This document shows positions 37,750 to 47,411 of a stretch of 64,000 nt of DNA, piece by piece. The DNA is from Tychonema bourrellyi FEM_GT703 (GTDB taxonomy: Bacteria > Cyanobacteriota > Cyanobacteriia > Cyanobacteriales > Microcoleaceae). A model generated the notes under the pieces. That model ran no database searches. It saw nothing but the letters and a program-made list of their open reading frames with translations, and had not been told where the DNA came from. Made by a program: the position numbers and the translations under genes. The stretch covers positions 5,741 through 69,740 of the forward strand of contig NZ_NXIB02000003.1 of NCBI RefSeq assembly GCF_002412335.2, written 5' to 3'. Positions within the stretch are counted from its first letter, which is position 1; every line of letters starts with the position of its first letter.

Positions 37750-38382
37750 ATGAGTAAAAAAAGTTCGTCTCGAAGCAAGATTGATTACTACAATCGAAAA
37801 GATAAAACTAGAAGATGGTTTTTAATAGTGTGTGAAGGTGAGAAAACAGAACCAAACTATTTTAAAAAATTCCCGGTAGATCCAAGGGTAATCAATCTTG
37901 ATATCAAGGGAGAAGGGAAAAACACGAGGAGTTTAGTAGAAAAAGCTATTGAGTTAAAAAATAAGGATAAATACGATGAAAACGATCGATTTTGGTGTGT
38001 CTTCGATCGCGATATTAACGGTAGAAATTCTAACGACGCGCAAAATTTTAATGCAGCTATGACTCTTGCCAAAAATAACGGCATTAAAGTAGCATACTCC
38101 AATGATGCTTTTGAACTTTGGTATTTACTACACTTCCACTTTTATAATACGGGAATTTCTCGCCAGAATTATCAACAGAAGTTAACCAAGTTATTGGGAC
38201 ACGAATATCAGAAAAACAGCGAAAAAATTTATGAGGAACTTAAAGATAGACAGCAGGATGCAATTAAACACGCAAAACGGCTTTTACAGAAATATGATGT
38301 CTCTAATCCTGAAACTGATAATCCTTCAACAACAGTACATTTGTTAGTAGAAGAACTTAACAGCTTTATTCCTAAATCTTAA
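37750..38382 (+). CDS. RloB family Toprim-like protein
   Basis: 210 residues, ATG at 37750 just after the ATPase stop. After a basic N-terminus comes the Toprim Glu in LIVCEGEKTEPNYF (Glu29 with Glu31/Glu34 near), then the acidic pair WCVFDRDIN (Asp86, Asp88), and the RloB hallmark DAFELWYLLHFHF (about 119-131). Toprim folds of this type act as metal-dependent nucleases when released or activated by a partner ATPase, e.g. AriB in PARIS. The C-terminus is helical (DAIKHAKRLLQKYD). Its stop codon overlaps the stop of the convergent glycosyltransferase in the palindrome TTAA at 38379-38382. Confidence 0.9.
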   Translation: MSKKSSSRSKIDYYNRKDKTRRWFLIVCEGEKTEPNYFKKFPVDPRVINLDIKGEGKNTRSLVEKAIELKNKDKYDENDRFWCVFDRDINGRNSNDAQNFNAAMTLAKNNGIKVAYSNDAFELWYLLHFHFYNTGISRQNYQQKLTKLLGHEYQKNSEKIYEELKDRQQDAIKHAKRLLQKYDVSNPETDNPSTTVHLLVEELNSFIPKS

Positions 38383-39551
38383 GCCAATAACTCTTTATAA
38401 AACTCCAGCAATTGTTCAGCTAAAGCTTTATTTGTATAGTTATTCATAACTCGATGATAACCGCGTTTGCCAAAATCTGCCACCAACTCCGGCCGCTCCA
38501 TCAATTCATCCAAACACTCTCGCAATTTCTCTGCATTTCCTTCGGGAAATATTAAGCCCGCATCTCCGATGACGTGGGGGATTTCTCCGCAGTCGGAACC
38601 GATAACCGGAATTTTACACGCCATCGCTTCGATTAAAACATGGCCAAATTGTTCTTTCCAACCGACAGTCGTTAAAGTTTTGAATTTATAACTTGTTTGC
38701 GATGGCAATACCAAACAATCCATCAAGTTAATATATGGGGGAACGTCTTCGTGGGAAACGCTTTCTACCCAGATTATTCTGTCGCTGATGCCCCACTCAA
38801 TAGATTTTTCGGCAATTTGCGATCGCAATTTTCCTTGCCCTACTAACAGCCATTTCCAAGGAAGTTTTTTGAAACCTGCTAAAGCTTTAGCCAAAGTTAG
38901 CAGTCCTTTTTCTTCGACAAACCGCCCCACATATCCTACCACAAAATCTGTAGGTTGAATGCCGAATTTTCGAGATAAATCAGCGTCTTTAGAAGTACGA
39001 TAAAACAAAGTTTCATCTACTCCCAATTGTGGCATGACTTTCAGGGTATTTTGATACCCGCGCTGTCGTAAAATTTCAGCCCCATCTAGGTTTCCTGTAA
39101 TGATTCCATCGGTGTGTTTAAGATTACAATCTTCTAAAAAAGAAACAGGCCATTTCAATTCATAAGATAAGTTCCACCAGGTAAATAATATATTTTTTGC
39201 TTTAAGTTTGAGCAATTTATTTAGTAAAATTAACTGGGCATAAGCTAGGGATTTTGAACCTTGTTCTACTTGGATAATCTGCGGTCTAAATTCATGCAAA
39301 AGTTTAATTATATCTGTGCCAAATGTTAGCAATCCTTGATTGTTTTGACTAAAATTGGAGATGGGAACTACTTTAAATGAGCCTGATTGACAAAATTGCG
39401 TTTCTATAATTTTATTTTGTACGCCTCCGGGTTTCCAACGCTGCGGCACTACAATTGTTACTTCAATGCCTGGTTCTAGGTTCGCTAAAATCTTGAATTT
39501 TTGGCGATTTATGTCTACAATGTAGGTATGGCTGACAACGAGGATTCTCAT
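38379..39551 (-). CDS. Glycosyltransferase family 4 protein
   Basis: 390 residues, GT-B fold. N-terminus MRILVVSHTYIVDINRQKF; donor-site half VGYVGRFVEEKGLLTLAKAL and then the E-x7-E motif FGHVLIEAMACKIPVIGSD with GEIPHVIGDAGLIFPEG. It probably transfers a sugar from a nucleotide donor in surface-polysaccharide assembly. It precedes the 35181 transferase in transcription order but the ATPase-RloB pair lies between; the GT2 gene is 58 bp upstream, so those two are likely co-transcribed. Confidence 0.92.
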   Translation of the reverse strand: MRILVVSHTYIVDINRQKFKILANLEPGIEVTIVVPQRWKPGGVQNKIIETQFCQSGSFKVVPISNFSQNNQGLLTFGTDIIKLLHEFRPQIIQVEQGSKSLAYAQLILLNKLLKLKAKNILFTWWNLSYELKWPVSFLEDCNLKHTDGIITGNLDGAEILRQRGYQNTLKVMPQLGVDETLFYRTSKDADLSRKFGIQPTDFVVGYVGRFVEEKGLLTLAKALAGFKKLPWKWLLVGQGKLRSQIAEKSIEWGISDRIIWVESVSHEDVPPYINLMDCLVLPSQTSYKFKTLTTVGWKEQFGHVLIEAMACKIPVIGSDCGEIPHVIGDAGLIFPEGNAEKLRECLDELMERPELVADFGKRGYHRVMNNYTNKALAEQLLEFYKELLA

Positions 39552-39609
39552 CTATTGGAAATTGGGCATTGGGCATTGGGGATTGGGCATGGGGAATTGC
39601 AAATAACAA

Positions 39610-40584
39610 TTATTTAGGGTTAATGTTGTCTTGATTGGTGTAAATTTGTCCGTCATTCCACAGGGATTGAATTGTTGTATTTATAGCACTTATAAAACCA
39701 AGGATATAAAAAGCAAATCTAGTGATGATCTTAATGGGCGATCGCGTTTTATAGCAAGGTGGATTTCCCAAAACGTGGCAGTCAAACAGTTTGGCGAAAA
39801 ATCGTAGGCATTGAAAGACGGTTAAATTTTTTAATCCCATCAGGAAGTGGTTGTGATAAAATGTGACTTGATATTCGATCGATCGCGTGCTGACATCGTG
39901 ACACCCGCCACTCTCTTCGCCCAAATGAACTAAACAGGCATTGGGATCGTACCAAATTTTAAAACCAGTCGATCGCAACTTCAAACAAAAATCCGACTCT
40001 TCCCGCACCGCACTCCCCGCAAACCGCTCATCGAAACTCAAACCGTGCTCAGTAAAAACCTGCTTGCGAAAGGACATATTGCAGCCCCTAGCCGAGAGCA
40101 CTTGCTGTGGTTTGACTGTGTGTACTAAATCTATAAAATACCAAGCAATCCCGGCATCCATTGCTTCAGGTGGCAAATATTCGATCGCCAAATCGCCTCC
40201 AGAAAGATCCAATTTCATTCTGTCAAAAACCCTGCCCGCGACACATCCCACATCCGGTTTTTCTAAATAGTTGCTAGCATGAGCAGTCAAAAAACCCTTT
40301 GGTAACTCTACATCATCATCAATAAATAAAATAATATCTCCAACTGCCCGCCGCACTGCAAAATTCCGAGCTCCCGGCAAATTCGCCCAATTTACCCGAA
40401 ACCATCGAATCTGATTGCTATTTGCCAATAGCTCTAAATAAACTTGGGTTTCTGATTCATGGATGCGAGTTTGATCGATTACCAAAATTTCAAGATTTGG
40501 GTAATCTTGCGCGACTGCATTTGCCAATGTCTCTCGCAGGGTTTGCTCGCGGTTATAGGTTGGTATCACAACAGAAATCATCAT
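39610..40584 (-). CDS. Glycosyltransferase family 2 protein
   Basis: 324 residues, GT-A fold: MISVVIPTYNREQTLRETL, the DxD metal motif in IILFIDDDVELP (about 88-99), and the acceptor-side block REESDFCLKLRSTGFKIWYDP. A hydrophobic C-terminal stretch (IKIITRFAFYILGFISAI, about 285-302) suggests membrane attachment. It uses a nucleotide sugar to extend a surface glycan; specificity unknown. First gene of the glycosyltransferase run. Confidence 0.93.
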   Translation of the reverse strand: MMISVVIPTYNREQTLRETLANAVAQDYPNLEILVIDQTRIHESETQVYLELLANSNQIRWFRVNWANLPGARNFAVRRAVGDIILFIDDDVELPKGFLTAHASNYLEKPDVGCVAGRVFDRMKLDLSGGDLAIEYLPPEAMDAGIAWYFIDLVHTVKPQQVLSARGCNMSFRKQVFTEHGLSFDERFAGSAVREESDFCLKLRSTGFKIWYDPNACLVHLGEESGGCHDVSTRSIEYQVTFYHNHFLMGLKNLTVFQCLRFFAKLFDCHVLGNPPCYKTRSPIKIITRFAFYILGFISAINTTIQSLWNDGQIYTNQDNINPK

Positions 40585-40609
40585 TTTGAATCGAATTTAC
40601 CAAATTAGT

Positions 40610-40805
40610 AATGGAGAATAGAGAATTGGTAATTGGGAATTGGGAATGGGGAATTGGTAATGGGGAATTGGTAATTGATATAAATCAGAAACGGGGAAAG
40701 CAAACTGGGAAGAGGAAGATAATTCCCGATGCCCTATGCCCGATGCCCGATGCCCAATTCCCTATGCCCTATTCCCCATGCCCCATGCCCCATGCCCAAT
40801 TCCCA
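40610..40805. repeat. Simple repeats (GGGAATTGG... and ...CCCGATGCCC)
   Basis: Tracts of 7-8-bp steps, GAATTGGGAATTGGG at the left and their opposite-strand relatives CCCGATGCCCGATGCCC at the right. They form a loose inverted repeat between the GT2 and glmM genes. Similar tracts at 44170-44215, 45515-45555, 46460-46490 and 49672-49808. Confidence 0.85.
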
Positions 40806-42266
40806 TCAAATAGTTTGGTATTTCTGAACTGCCAAAACTAAATTTTCAGTCCAAAAATTAGCCAATTCATGGCTGGAAGCTTCCACCATAACTCGGATCA
40901 AAGGTTCAGTACCAGAAGCACGGACTAGCACCCGTCCTTCTTCTCCCATTGCAGTTTTAGCACGCCCGATCGCCCCTTGCAAAGTCTCGCAATCGTGCCA
41001 TTTTAGGCGTTTTTCCCGATCGTCCACACGGACATTTCGCAGCAATTGCGGGTAAGTTTCAAAGCTGCTATCCACCAATTGTGCCAGAGATTCTCCCGAC
41101 TCGCGCACCAGGGAAGCCATATGCAAAGCAGTCAACAAACCATCACCGCTGATACCATAATGAGGACAAAGAATGTGTCCTGATTGTTCGCCTCCCAACA
41201 TCGAACCGGTGCGTTCCATTTCAGCATGAACGTGCTGATCTCCCACCGAAGTTCTAATTAATTTGCCGCCCAATTCTTCCCAAGCTCTCTCAAAGCCGAG
41301 GTTAGCCATTACAGTAGAAATAATTAAATTGTCCGGCAATTTTTCTCTGTGGCGCAAATGCCGGCCCCACAGATAAAGAATATAATCGCCATCAATCGAT
41401 CGACCTTTGTTGTCAACACCCAAAACTCGATCGGCATCGCCGTCAAAAGCAAATCCCAAATCAGCATTGTGTTCCAAAAGCGCCGCTTGCAAACTGTTAA
41501 GATGAGTAGAACCGCAATTGACATTAATGCGATCGCCATCAGGAGAGTTGTGCAAACAGATCACATTCGCCCCCATTTGCTCGAACACAGCCGGGCCCAA
41601 GCGCGCCGCAGCCCCCCAAGCCAAATCCAAAACTATCCGCATTCCGCGTAAATTCACCCCTTGCAGTGAACCCTCCAGGGAAGCGGCATAATCTTTAACC
41701 AACTCCGGGCGGTGGTAGTGATGTCCGCAAATAGTGCTACTAATCGGAACCTTGGTACCCCGAATTCCGGCTTCGATTTGCTCCTGCAACTGCTGGGACA
41801 GTTTGGAGCCGTTTGAGCCGAAAAACTTGATTCCGTTGTCTTCAGGAGGATTGTGGCTAGCGGAAATCATTACTCCGCCGACGGACTCGGAAACACTTGC
41901 CAGATAAGCAACGCAGGGAGTGGGGCACAATCCCAAATTCCAGACTTCTAAACCGGCGGCTGTCAAACCGGCTGATAGTGCCATTGCTAGCATATCGCTG
42001 GAATTTCTGCTGTCTTGTCCCAGAATCACGGGCCCTTGGTTGGGGCAATTTTGGCGTAGAACTTGTCCTGCCCAGAAGCCAATTTGGGTTGCTAGCGGTG
42101 CATTCAGCAATTCTCCGACTTTTCCACGAATGCCGTCTGTACCGAATAGTTTGGTATTTGGCAGGGAGAGATTATTTCCTACCAGAATACTATCGCGTTT
42201 GGCTGGCTGTACTGAGTTAGCAGCCTGAAATTCGCTGCCGCGATGGCGCGAAGGTGTCTGAACCAT
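40806..42266 (-). CDS. glmM: Phosphoglucosamine mutase
   Basis: 486 residues from the ATG at 42266, supported by a strong Shine-Dalgarno AAAGGAG 5 bp upstream; the frame runs 17 codons further but without such a site. Active-site serine loop [17 protein letters not shown], metal loop [14 protein letters not shown], sugar-binding GEQSGH and phosphate-binding [12 protein letters not shown] are all present. It converts glucosamine-6-phosphate to glucosamine-1-phosphate for UDP-GlcNAc. The N-terminal 45 residues before LFGTDGIRG exceed the usual family start. Confidence 0.97.
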   Translation of the reverse strand: MVQTPSRHRGSEFQAANSVQPAKRDSILVGNNLSLPNTKLFGTDGIRGKVGELLNAPLATQIGFWAGQVLRQNCPNQGPVILGQDSRNSSDMLAMALSAGLTAAGLEVWNLGLCPTPCVAYLASVSESVGGVMISASHNPPEDNGIKFFGSNGSKLSQQLQEQIEAGIRGTKVPISSTICGHHYHRPELVKDYAASLEGSLQGVNLRGMRIVLDLAWGAAARLGPAVFEQMGANVICLHNSPDGDRINVNCGSTHLNSLQAALLEHNADLGFAFDGDADRVLGVDNKGRSIDGDYILYLWGRHLRHREKLPDNLIISTVMANLGFERAWEELGGKLIRTSVGDQHVHAEMERTGSMLGGEQSGHILCPHYGISGDGLLTALHMASLVRESGESLAQLVDSSFETYPQLLRNVRVDDREKRLKWHDCETLQGAIGRAKTAMGEEGRVLVRASGTEPLIRVMVEASSHELANFWTENLVLAVQKYQTI

Positions 42267-42434
42267 ATTCACTCCTTTAGGAATATTCACACTCACACTT
42301 TGCAGTTTATGGTACAACTGAAAGTCTTTTTTTTCAGCATTAAGTCGATTTATTTCTGGGATGGCTCCAGCAACCTGACATTTAACATTACCCTGAGCAA
42401 ATTTTGACCATCAGGAAATAAAGTCCTCTTGAGA

Positions 42435-42525
42435 ATTTCGCAGGGGGAGAATGGGAGGGGGAGAGGGGGAGAATGGGAGAATGGGAGAATGGGAGAATGG
42501 GAGAGGGGGAGAGGGGGAGAAAGAG
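42435..42525. repeat. GGGAGAAT/GGGAGAGG tandem repeat
   Basis: Purine-rich 7-8-bp steps (GGGGGAGAATGGGAGAATGG type) downstream of rsmD and upstream of glmM. Strong strand asymmetry; low coding value. Confidence 0.85.
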
Positions 42526-42531
42526 TTTCTT

Positions 42532-43089
42532 TTATTTGTGATGGGTGTCGGAACAGCTAGTATAAAAGGTTAGGGCTGTATTGCCATATACTTTCTGGCG
42601 ACAAATTTCTAGCCCGACAATTGGTTGAGCCGATCGCCCGCAGCTATGTTCGATCGCGATTTCGCCATTGGGTGCTAACATTTCTTGGCTGGCGATCGCA
42701 TTTAACACAGGTTCATACAAGTCGCTGGCGTAGGGTGGATCGAAGTAAATGCGATCGAACTGCTGTGTCGATAATGAAGCTAATTTCGCGATCGCACTTC
42801 CCCGCAATATCTGAAATTCTTGGGACGAATTTGCCACTTGTTCCCAATTTTGTTGGATAATTGCACAAGCTTTCGCCGACTGTTCAATGCCCGTCACACT
42901 AGCAGCTTGACGACACAAAGCTTCTGCACCCATCGATCCACTACCGGTACAAATGTCAAGCCATCTACAATTTGCGATCGTCCCTTGCCAAATGTTAAAT
43001 AAAGCTTCTCTAACTCGCGAAGGTGTGGGGCGAGTTTCGAGTCCCGGTAGCGTTTTTATTTGGCGGTTTCCACAGATTCTTAAACTCAT
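42532..43089 (-). CDS. rsmD: 16S rRNA (guanine(966)-N(2))-methyltransferase
   Basis: 185 residues. It opens LRICGNRQIKTLPG then TRPTPSRVREALFNIW, the RsmD signature. The SAM loop is LDICTGSGSMGAEALCR and the catalytic motif IYFDPPYAS. It methylates G966 in helix 31 of 16S rRNA on assembled 30S particles. The C-terminus (TSCSDTHHK) is slightly diverged. Confidence 0.95.
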   Translation of the reverse strand: MSLRICGNRQIKTLPGLETRPTPSRVREALFNIWQGTIANCRWLDICTGSGSMGAEALCRQAASVTGIEQSAKACAIIQQNWEQVANSSQEFQILRGSAIAKLASLSTQQFDRIYFDPPYASDLYEPVLNAIASQEMLAPNGEIAIEHSCGRSAQPIVGLEICRQKVYGNTALTFYTSCSDTHHK

Positions 43090-43220
43090 TTAATTAGAAG
43101 AAGGAAGTTCGGCAACGGATTATGTAACGGATTTAACGGATGTAACGGATGTAACGGATGTGAGTAATCGAGGACACGGCAATGCCGTTTCCCTACCCCA
43201 AAATAATCATGTAGGGACAC

Positions 43221-43435
43221 GGCATTGCCCATTGGTGTCAACTTAAGCTAAAACCCAGTTACAGACTGCTGTTTGACGATTAAGGCCAGATCCCCCCTAA
43301 CCCCCCTTAAGAAGGGGGGGACAGGAGTCCGATCAAAGTCCCCCTTCTTAAGGGGGATTTAGGGGGATCTAGACTTAGGTAAAGGCTAGAGATACCAAGG
43401 ATTTTAGGCTTAAGTTGACACCTATGGGCATTGCC
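43221..43435. repeat. 215-bp nested palindrome containing the 81-bp dispersed core
   Basis: Outer arms GGCATTGCCCATTGGTGTCA and the complement ending GGGCATTGCC match at about 26 of 28 positions through ACTTAAGC/GCTTAAGT. Inside lies the 81-bp core (43289-43369) that also occurs, inverted, at 8531-8611. The rest of the gap 43090-43448 has GTAACGGAT nonamer repeats (43120-43160) and a GACACGGCA half palindrome. No ORF. Confidence 0.85.
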
Positions 43436-43448
43436 GTCTCCTCACTTC

Positions 43449-44081
43449 TTAAACAGCAACTTTTCCCCTAACCTGCATCACAAAATTTGACAGCATTTGT
43501 AATCCCGTACTCGAAGACTTTTCTGGGTGAAATTGTACAGCCATCAGATTATCCTTCGCGATCGCCGCCGTCACATTTTGGCTACCGTGAGTCACAATAG
43601 CCGATCGCACTTTTGGATCAACAGGATCGACATAATAAGAATGCACAAAATAAACCCAAGGTTCAGCAGGTAAATTTTGCCACAGCGCCAAATCCTGAGC
43701 AAATTGCAACTGATTCCATCCCATATGTGGAATCGTCAACCCAGGTTCCGAACGAAACCGTCGCACAGTACCAGGAATCACCCCCAATCCCGGTTCTACA
43801 CCTTCTTCGGAACTTTCAAACAGGATTTGCAAACCCAAACAGATACCTAAAAAAGGTTTTCCAGAGGCGATCGCATTTTTGATCGGTTCTATCAAATTGC
43901 GCGATCGTAAATTCTGCATCGCCGGGTCAAAAGAACCCACACCCGGCAAAACTACAGCATCAGCCTGCTCAATTATCGCAGGAGAATCCGTAATTTTTGG
44001 CACTGCACCCACATTTTCCAAGCCTTTACAGACCGAGTGCAGATTGCCCATGTCATAGTCCACTACTGCAATGACAGACAT
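43449..44081 (-). CDS. hisH: Imidazole glycerol phosphate synthase, glutamine amidotransferase subunit
   Basis: 210 residues. Class I amidotransferase triad: Cys81 in FLGICLGLQILF, His and Glu in VQFHPEKSS. The start AVVDYDMGNLHSVCKGLE is diagnostic of HisH. It makes ammonia for HisF, which closes the imidazole ring in histidine synthesis. hisF is not adjacent, as usual in cyanobacteria. Confidence 0.97.
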   Translation of the reverse strand: MSVIAVVDYDMGNLHSVCKGLENVGAVPKITDSPAIIEQADAVVLPGVGSFDPAMQNLRSRNLIEPIKNAIASGKPFLGICLGLQILFESSEEGVEPGLGVIPGTVRRFRSEPGLTIPHMGWNQLQFAQDLALWQNLPAEPWVYFVHSYYVDPVDPKVRSAIVTHGSQNVTAAIAKDNLMAVQFHPEKSSSTGLQMLSNFVMQVRGKVAV

Positions 44082-44222
44082 TGACTTACTTGCCTTATAT
44101 AATCAATATGACTATTATTGCATACAATTAGTCAGTTGTTATTGGTTATTGGTTATTGGTTATTTGTTACCTCCAATGCCCAATGCCCAATGCCCAATGC
44201 CCCATTCCCCAAAATATTTATC

Positions 44223-44744
44223 ATGCCCAAATTTTTATTAACGTCATTTGACACTTGGCAACCCCATCAAAAATCTAACTCTTCTGACGACTTATTAGCC
44301 AGAATTTCCCAGATAAAATCTTGGCCTTACTCCCTCACTTTTTTGCGGAAACTGCCCGTTGATGCTGAACAAGCAGCGATTTTGGCGATCGCCAAAATCA
44401 ACGAACTCCAACCAGACACCATCATCTGCGGCGGCATGGCAGAAAGCAGGCAAAAATTAACCGTAGAATCCTGCGCTTGTTGCGATAACAACATTCTCCA
44501 AACAGCAGTTAATCTCGCAGATCTCATTGCTGATTTACCCACTATCAAAATTAGCAATGATGCCGGGAAATTTGTTTGTGAATCGCTTTATTACGCAGTT
44601 TTAAAACACCTTGCCGACTCTCAACTTAGCACCAAATGTATTTTCGTACACGTACCAATTTTGACAGCAGAAAATACCGACCAAATTCTCGCAGATTTTT
44701 CATTGGTTATACGCCGCCTGGCTAGAGATGAAACTAACAAGTGA
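44223..44744 (+). CDS. Peptidase C15 (pyroglutamyl peptidase I)-like protein
   Basis: 173 residues from the ATG at 44223; upstream in-frame codons are only translated simple repeats. The C15 triad is recognisable: Glu82 in KLTVESCA, Cys119 in NDAGKFVCESLYY and His143 in IFVHVP. The N-terminal loop, normally GFxPF in C15, is SFDTWQPH, so the substrate pocket differs from true pyroglutamyl peptidases and the protein is shorter than the usual about 210. Activity on pyroglutamyl ends is uncertain. Confidence 0.8.
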   Translation: MPKFLLTSFDTWQPHQKSNSSDDLLARISQIKSWPYSLTFLRKLPVDAEQAAILAIAKINELQPDTIICGGMAESRQKLTVESCACCDNNILQTAVNLADLIADLPTIKISNDAGKFVCESLYYAVLKHLADSQLSTKCIFVHVPILTAENTDQILADFSLVIRRLARDETNK

Positions 44745-44812
44745 AAAAAGAAGGAGAAGGGAAGAATAGTTTTGATTTGTAGGTAAAAATCCCCACAGTT
44801 ACTTATAACTCA

Positions 44813-44933
44813 CATCTTGCACCATTCGCAATTAGCTGTAGGGGCGGGCGATGCCCTGAGCGTAGTCGAAGGGTTCACCAACAATCAAAAAGGTTGCAAA
44901 CAGGTTAAATAAACCCGCCCTCCCCCGCTTCTT
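44813..44933. repeat. Dispersed element ending ACCCGCCCTCCCCC, related to 62078-62165
   Basis: Starts CATCTTGCACCATTCGCAAT then GTAGGGGCGGGC, with the far arm TAAATAAACCCGCCCTCCCC. The 62-kb copy shares both ends and the internal TTGCA-ACAG-TTAAATAAA stretch; the internal CCCTGAGCGTAGTCGAAGGG insert is present only here. Part of the 17-kb/61-kb palindrome family. Confidence 0.8.
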
Positions 44934-44955
44934 CCTTCTTCCTTCTTCCTTCGTT

Positions 44956-45438
44956 CTAGCCGCCGTAATTCCAGCCAGTGCTTTCTAACAGCAAAGGTTC
45001 ACCCTCCCGGTGAATACCGGCACCAACAACTTCACCGACATACACCGTATGATCGCCGTGTTCCACCGCACCAACCACTCTACACTCCACGTAACCCAAA
45101 GTGTCCGAAATAATCGGACAACCAGTTTCAGGCCCGGTATAAAATTCTACATCCTCAAATTTATTACCAACTCGGCGCTGCTGTTTAAAGAATTTCATAG
45201 CTAACTCTTTTTGTCCTGCTTCCAAGAAACTCAAAGCAAAGACACCGCTAGCTTTAATCATGGCGTGGGACTTGGAATCTTGCTTAACGCAGTTCACCAC
45301 CAAGGGAGGGGTAAAGGAAGATTGCATCACCCAGCTAGCGGTGAATCCGTTGACTTCCTCGCCGTCTTTGACACCGCAGATGTATAGTCCATGAGGGATT
45401 TTGCGGAGGATGGTCTTTTTCGCTTGTTCGTCTAGCAC
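44956..45438 (-). CDS. Flavin reductase family protein
   Basis: 160 residues with a GTG start at 45438. FMN-binding split-barrel pattern: KIPHGLYICGVKDGEEVNGF, TASWVMQSSFTPPLVVNCV and SHAMIKASGVFALSFL. It likely binds FMN and transfers electrons (flavoredoxin-like); in cyanobacteria similar domains also occur fused in flavodiiron proteins. No partner adjoins. The end GEPLLLESTGWNYGG is typical for this small family. Confidence 0.9.
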   Translation of the reverse strand: MLDEQAKKTILRKIPHGLYICGVKDGEEVNGFTASWVMQSSFTPPLVVNCVKQDSKSHAMIKASGVFALSFLEAGQKELAMKFFKQQRRVGNKFEDVEFYTGPETGCPIISDTLGYVECRVVGAVEHGDHTVYVGEVVGAGIHREGEPLLLESTGWNYGG

Positions 45439-45610
45439 GGGCTTACCTGTTCGATCGATAACTCTACACAGCCCAGTTTAGCTTTTGGAGGGCCAACAAA
45501 CCAACTATCTAGGAGATAATAGGGCATTGGGCATTGGGCATTGGGCATTGGGCATAGTCGAACCAATTTCTTGATAACTATTCAACTCAAAAGTGACATA
45601 CTCACAAATA

Positions 45611-46447
45611 TCATGCAACCCCATACTTTTTAAACCAATCTTGCAGCCGCTTCCAAGCATCATTGGCTTCTTTTTCCCGGTAAGTCGGGCGATAGTCGGC
45701 ATTGAAACCGTGGGGGGTATCTGGATAAAGGATGATTTCCGAACCACTACTGCCAGTTTTGAGAACTTGCTGCATTTTCTCGACTGTATCATTGGGAATT
45801 AACTCGTCTTTGCCACCGTAAAGCCCCAATACAGGCACTTTGAAAGTTGGTGCAAGGTCGATCGCGCCTTTCGGAGTCAAAGCCGTAGAATCGCCAACCA
45901 AACGCCCGTACCAAGCCACTCCCGCCTTAACTTTCGGGTTGTGGGCGGCGTACAGCCAAACAATTCTGCCTCCCCAGCAAAATCCTGTAATTCCCAACTG
46001 ATTAATATTGCCTTTTCCAGACTTTTGGACCCAATCTACCGTAGCATCTAAATCGGACATAACTTGAGCATCGGGCACTTGAGAAACTACTTTGCTGATA
46101 ATTTCTTGAATGTCGGTGATTTTAGAAACATCGCCTTGACGGGCAAACATTTCTGGGGCGATCGCTAAATAACCTAATTTAGCAAAACGGCGGCAAATGT
46201 CTTGAATGTGTGCATGAACTCCGAAGATTTCTTGAATTACCAGAACCACGGGAAAATTGCTACCATTAGCAGGCATTGCTCTGTAGGCTGGAATTTCCCC
46301 ATCTTTGACAGGAATCTTGACTTCACCTGCTACTAAACCGTTAGTATCAGTGGTAATAGTTGCCGCAGCAATAGGATGAACTGCTAGGGCAAATCCGGCG
46401 GTTAATGCGGTGACAGCGATAAATTGTCTGCGAGTTAAGTCTTTCAT
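45611..46447 (-). CDS. Dienelactone hydrolase family protein, Tat-exported
   Basis: 278 residues from the ATG at 46447; the longer frame upstream is repeat translation. A twin-arginine signal [19 protein letters not shown] (about 5-23) suggests export. Alpha/beta hydrolase core with catalytic Cys in [10 protein letters not shown], Asp in [12 protein letters not shown] and His in [12 protein letters not shown]: the Cys-His-Asp triad of dienelactone hydrolases. Substrate unknown; a periplasmic ester or lactone hydrolase is likely. Confidence 0.92.
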   Translation of the reverse strand: MKDLTRRQFIAVTALTAGFALAVHPIAAATITTDTNGLVAGEVKIPVKDGEIPAYRAMPANGSNFPVVLVIQEIFGVHAHIQDICRRFAKLGYLAIAPEMFARQGDVSKITDIQEIISKVVSQVPDAQVMSDLDATVDWVQKSGKGNINQLGITGFCWGGRIVWLYAAHNPKVKAGVAWYGRLVGDSTALTPKGAIDLAPTFKVPVLGLYGGKDELIPNDTVEKMQQVLKTGSSGSEIILYPDTPHGFNADYRPTYREKEANDAWKRLQDWFKKYGVA

Positions 46448-46542
46448 ATTTTTTTGGGGTACGGGGCATGGGGCATTGGGCATTGGGCAGCAACAAATAA
46501 CCAATAACCAATAACCAATAACAAATAACAAATAACCAATAA

Positions 46543-47322
46543 CTACTGACGAAACAGCCGATCGTGCTCTGGATGATAAAGACGCGATCGCCCTTCAACC
46601 TCATTTCCCAACGCCGGACTAATTACATACATAGTCGTTCTAATCAAATTATTTTCGCGGGTAGCAACAGCCATTTTGTCAAGAGGAACCAGCAAAATCT
46701 TTTCATCAGGCCAGCCCAAGCGATAACAAATCGCCACAGGCAAATCGGCTGGGTAATGTTCCATCAATTTAGCTTGAGCCTGTTCCACATGGCGAGCACT
46801 CAAATACAAGCACAAACTCGCTTGATGAGCCGCTAAACTGGCCAATTCTTCCCGTTGGGGCACTTCAGTTCTGCCACTAATTCGGGTTAAAATAATTGTC
46901 TGCACAATTCCCGGCACTGTCAACTCAATTTTCAGTTTAGCAGCCGCCAATTGGAAAGCACTAATTCCCGGTATCACCTCAAAATTAATTCCCGCAGCGG
47001 CCAAACCTTGCATTTGTTCACCGACAGCCCCGTAGAGACAGGGATCGCCTGAATGAAGGCGGACGACGCTTTTGCGATCGCGCACCCGTTCCACCATCAA
47101 AGGTACAATCTCTTCCAGCGTCTTATCCGCAGTCTGGATAACTTCAGCATCCGCGCGCACACCCTGCAAAATTTGCTCAGGTACTAACGAATCAGCAAAC
47201 AATATCACATCGGCCACAGCCAGTAATTTTTGAGCCTTCACGGTCAATAAATCCGGGTCTCCTGGCCCTGCACCCACAATATATACCCCTGGCATCAGAG
47301 ATTTAGCCTTTGTTAAACTCAT
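46543..47322 (-). CDS. cobM: Precorrin-4 C(11)-methyltransferase
   Basis: About 259 residues from the ATG at 47322 (another ATG at 47295; a GTG at 47367 is the farthest option). Opening [20 protein letters not shown], then [19 protein letters not shown] and [15 protein letters not shown] are the SAM-dependent tetrapyrrole methylase motifs of CobM/CbiF. It methylates C-11 of precorrin-4 in cobalamin synthesis. No other cob genes adjoin and no cobalamin riboswitch was recognised upstream. Confidence 0.95.
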   Translation of the reverse strand: MSLTKAKSLMPGVYIVGAGPGDPDLLTVKAQKLLAVADVILFADSLVPEQILQGVRADAEVIQTADKTLEEIVPLMVERVRDRKSVVRLHSGDPCLYGAVGEQMQGLAAAGINFEVIPGISAFQLAAAKLKIELTVPGIVQTIILTRISGRTEVPQREELASLAAHQASLCLYLSARHVEQAQAKLMEHYPADLPVAICYRLGWPDEKILLVPLDKMAVATRENNLIRTTMYVISPALGNEVEGRSRLYHPEHDRLFRQ

Positions 47323-47411
47323 GACTACTAAAAAATTTGCTAAATTTGCCCGCTTTTCCTGATGCACCTCTTTCGGCTAGAACAAAGGGATGGTAGATGC
47401 ACCCTGGTTTG

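Noticed and set aside
46448-46604. N-terminal extensions of the dienelactone hydrolase frame
   Set aside because: Encoded by TAACCAA/GGGCATT simple repeats; the Tat signal begins at 46447.
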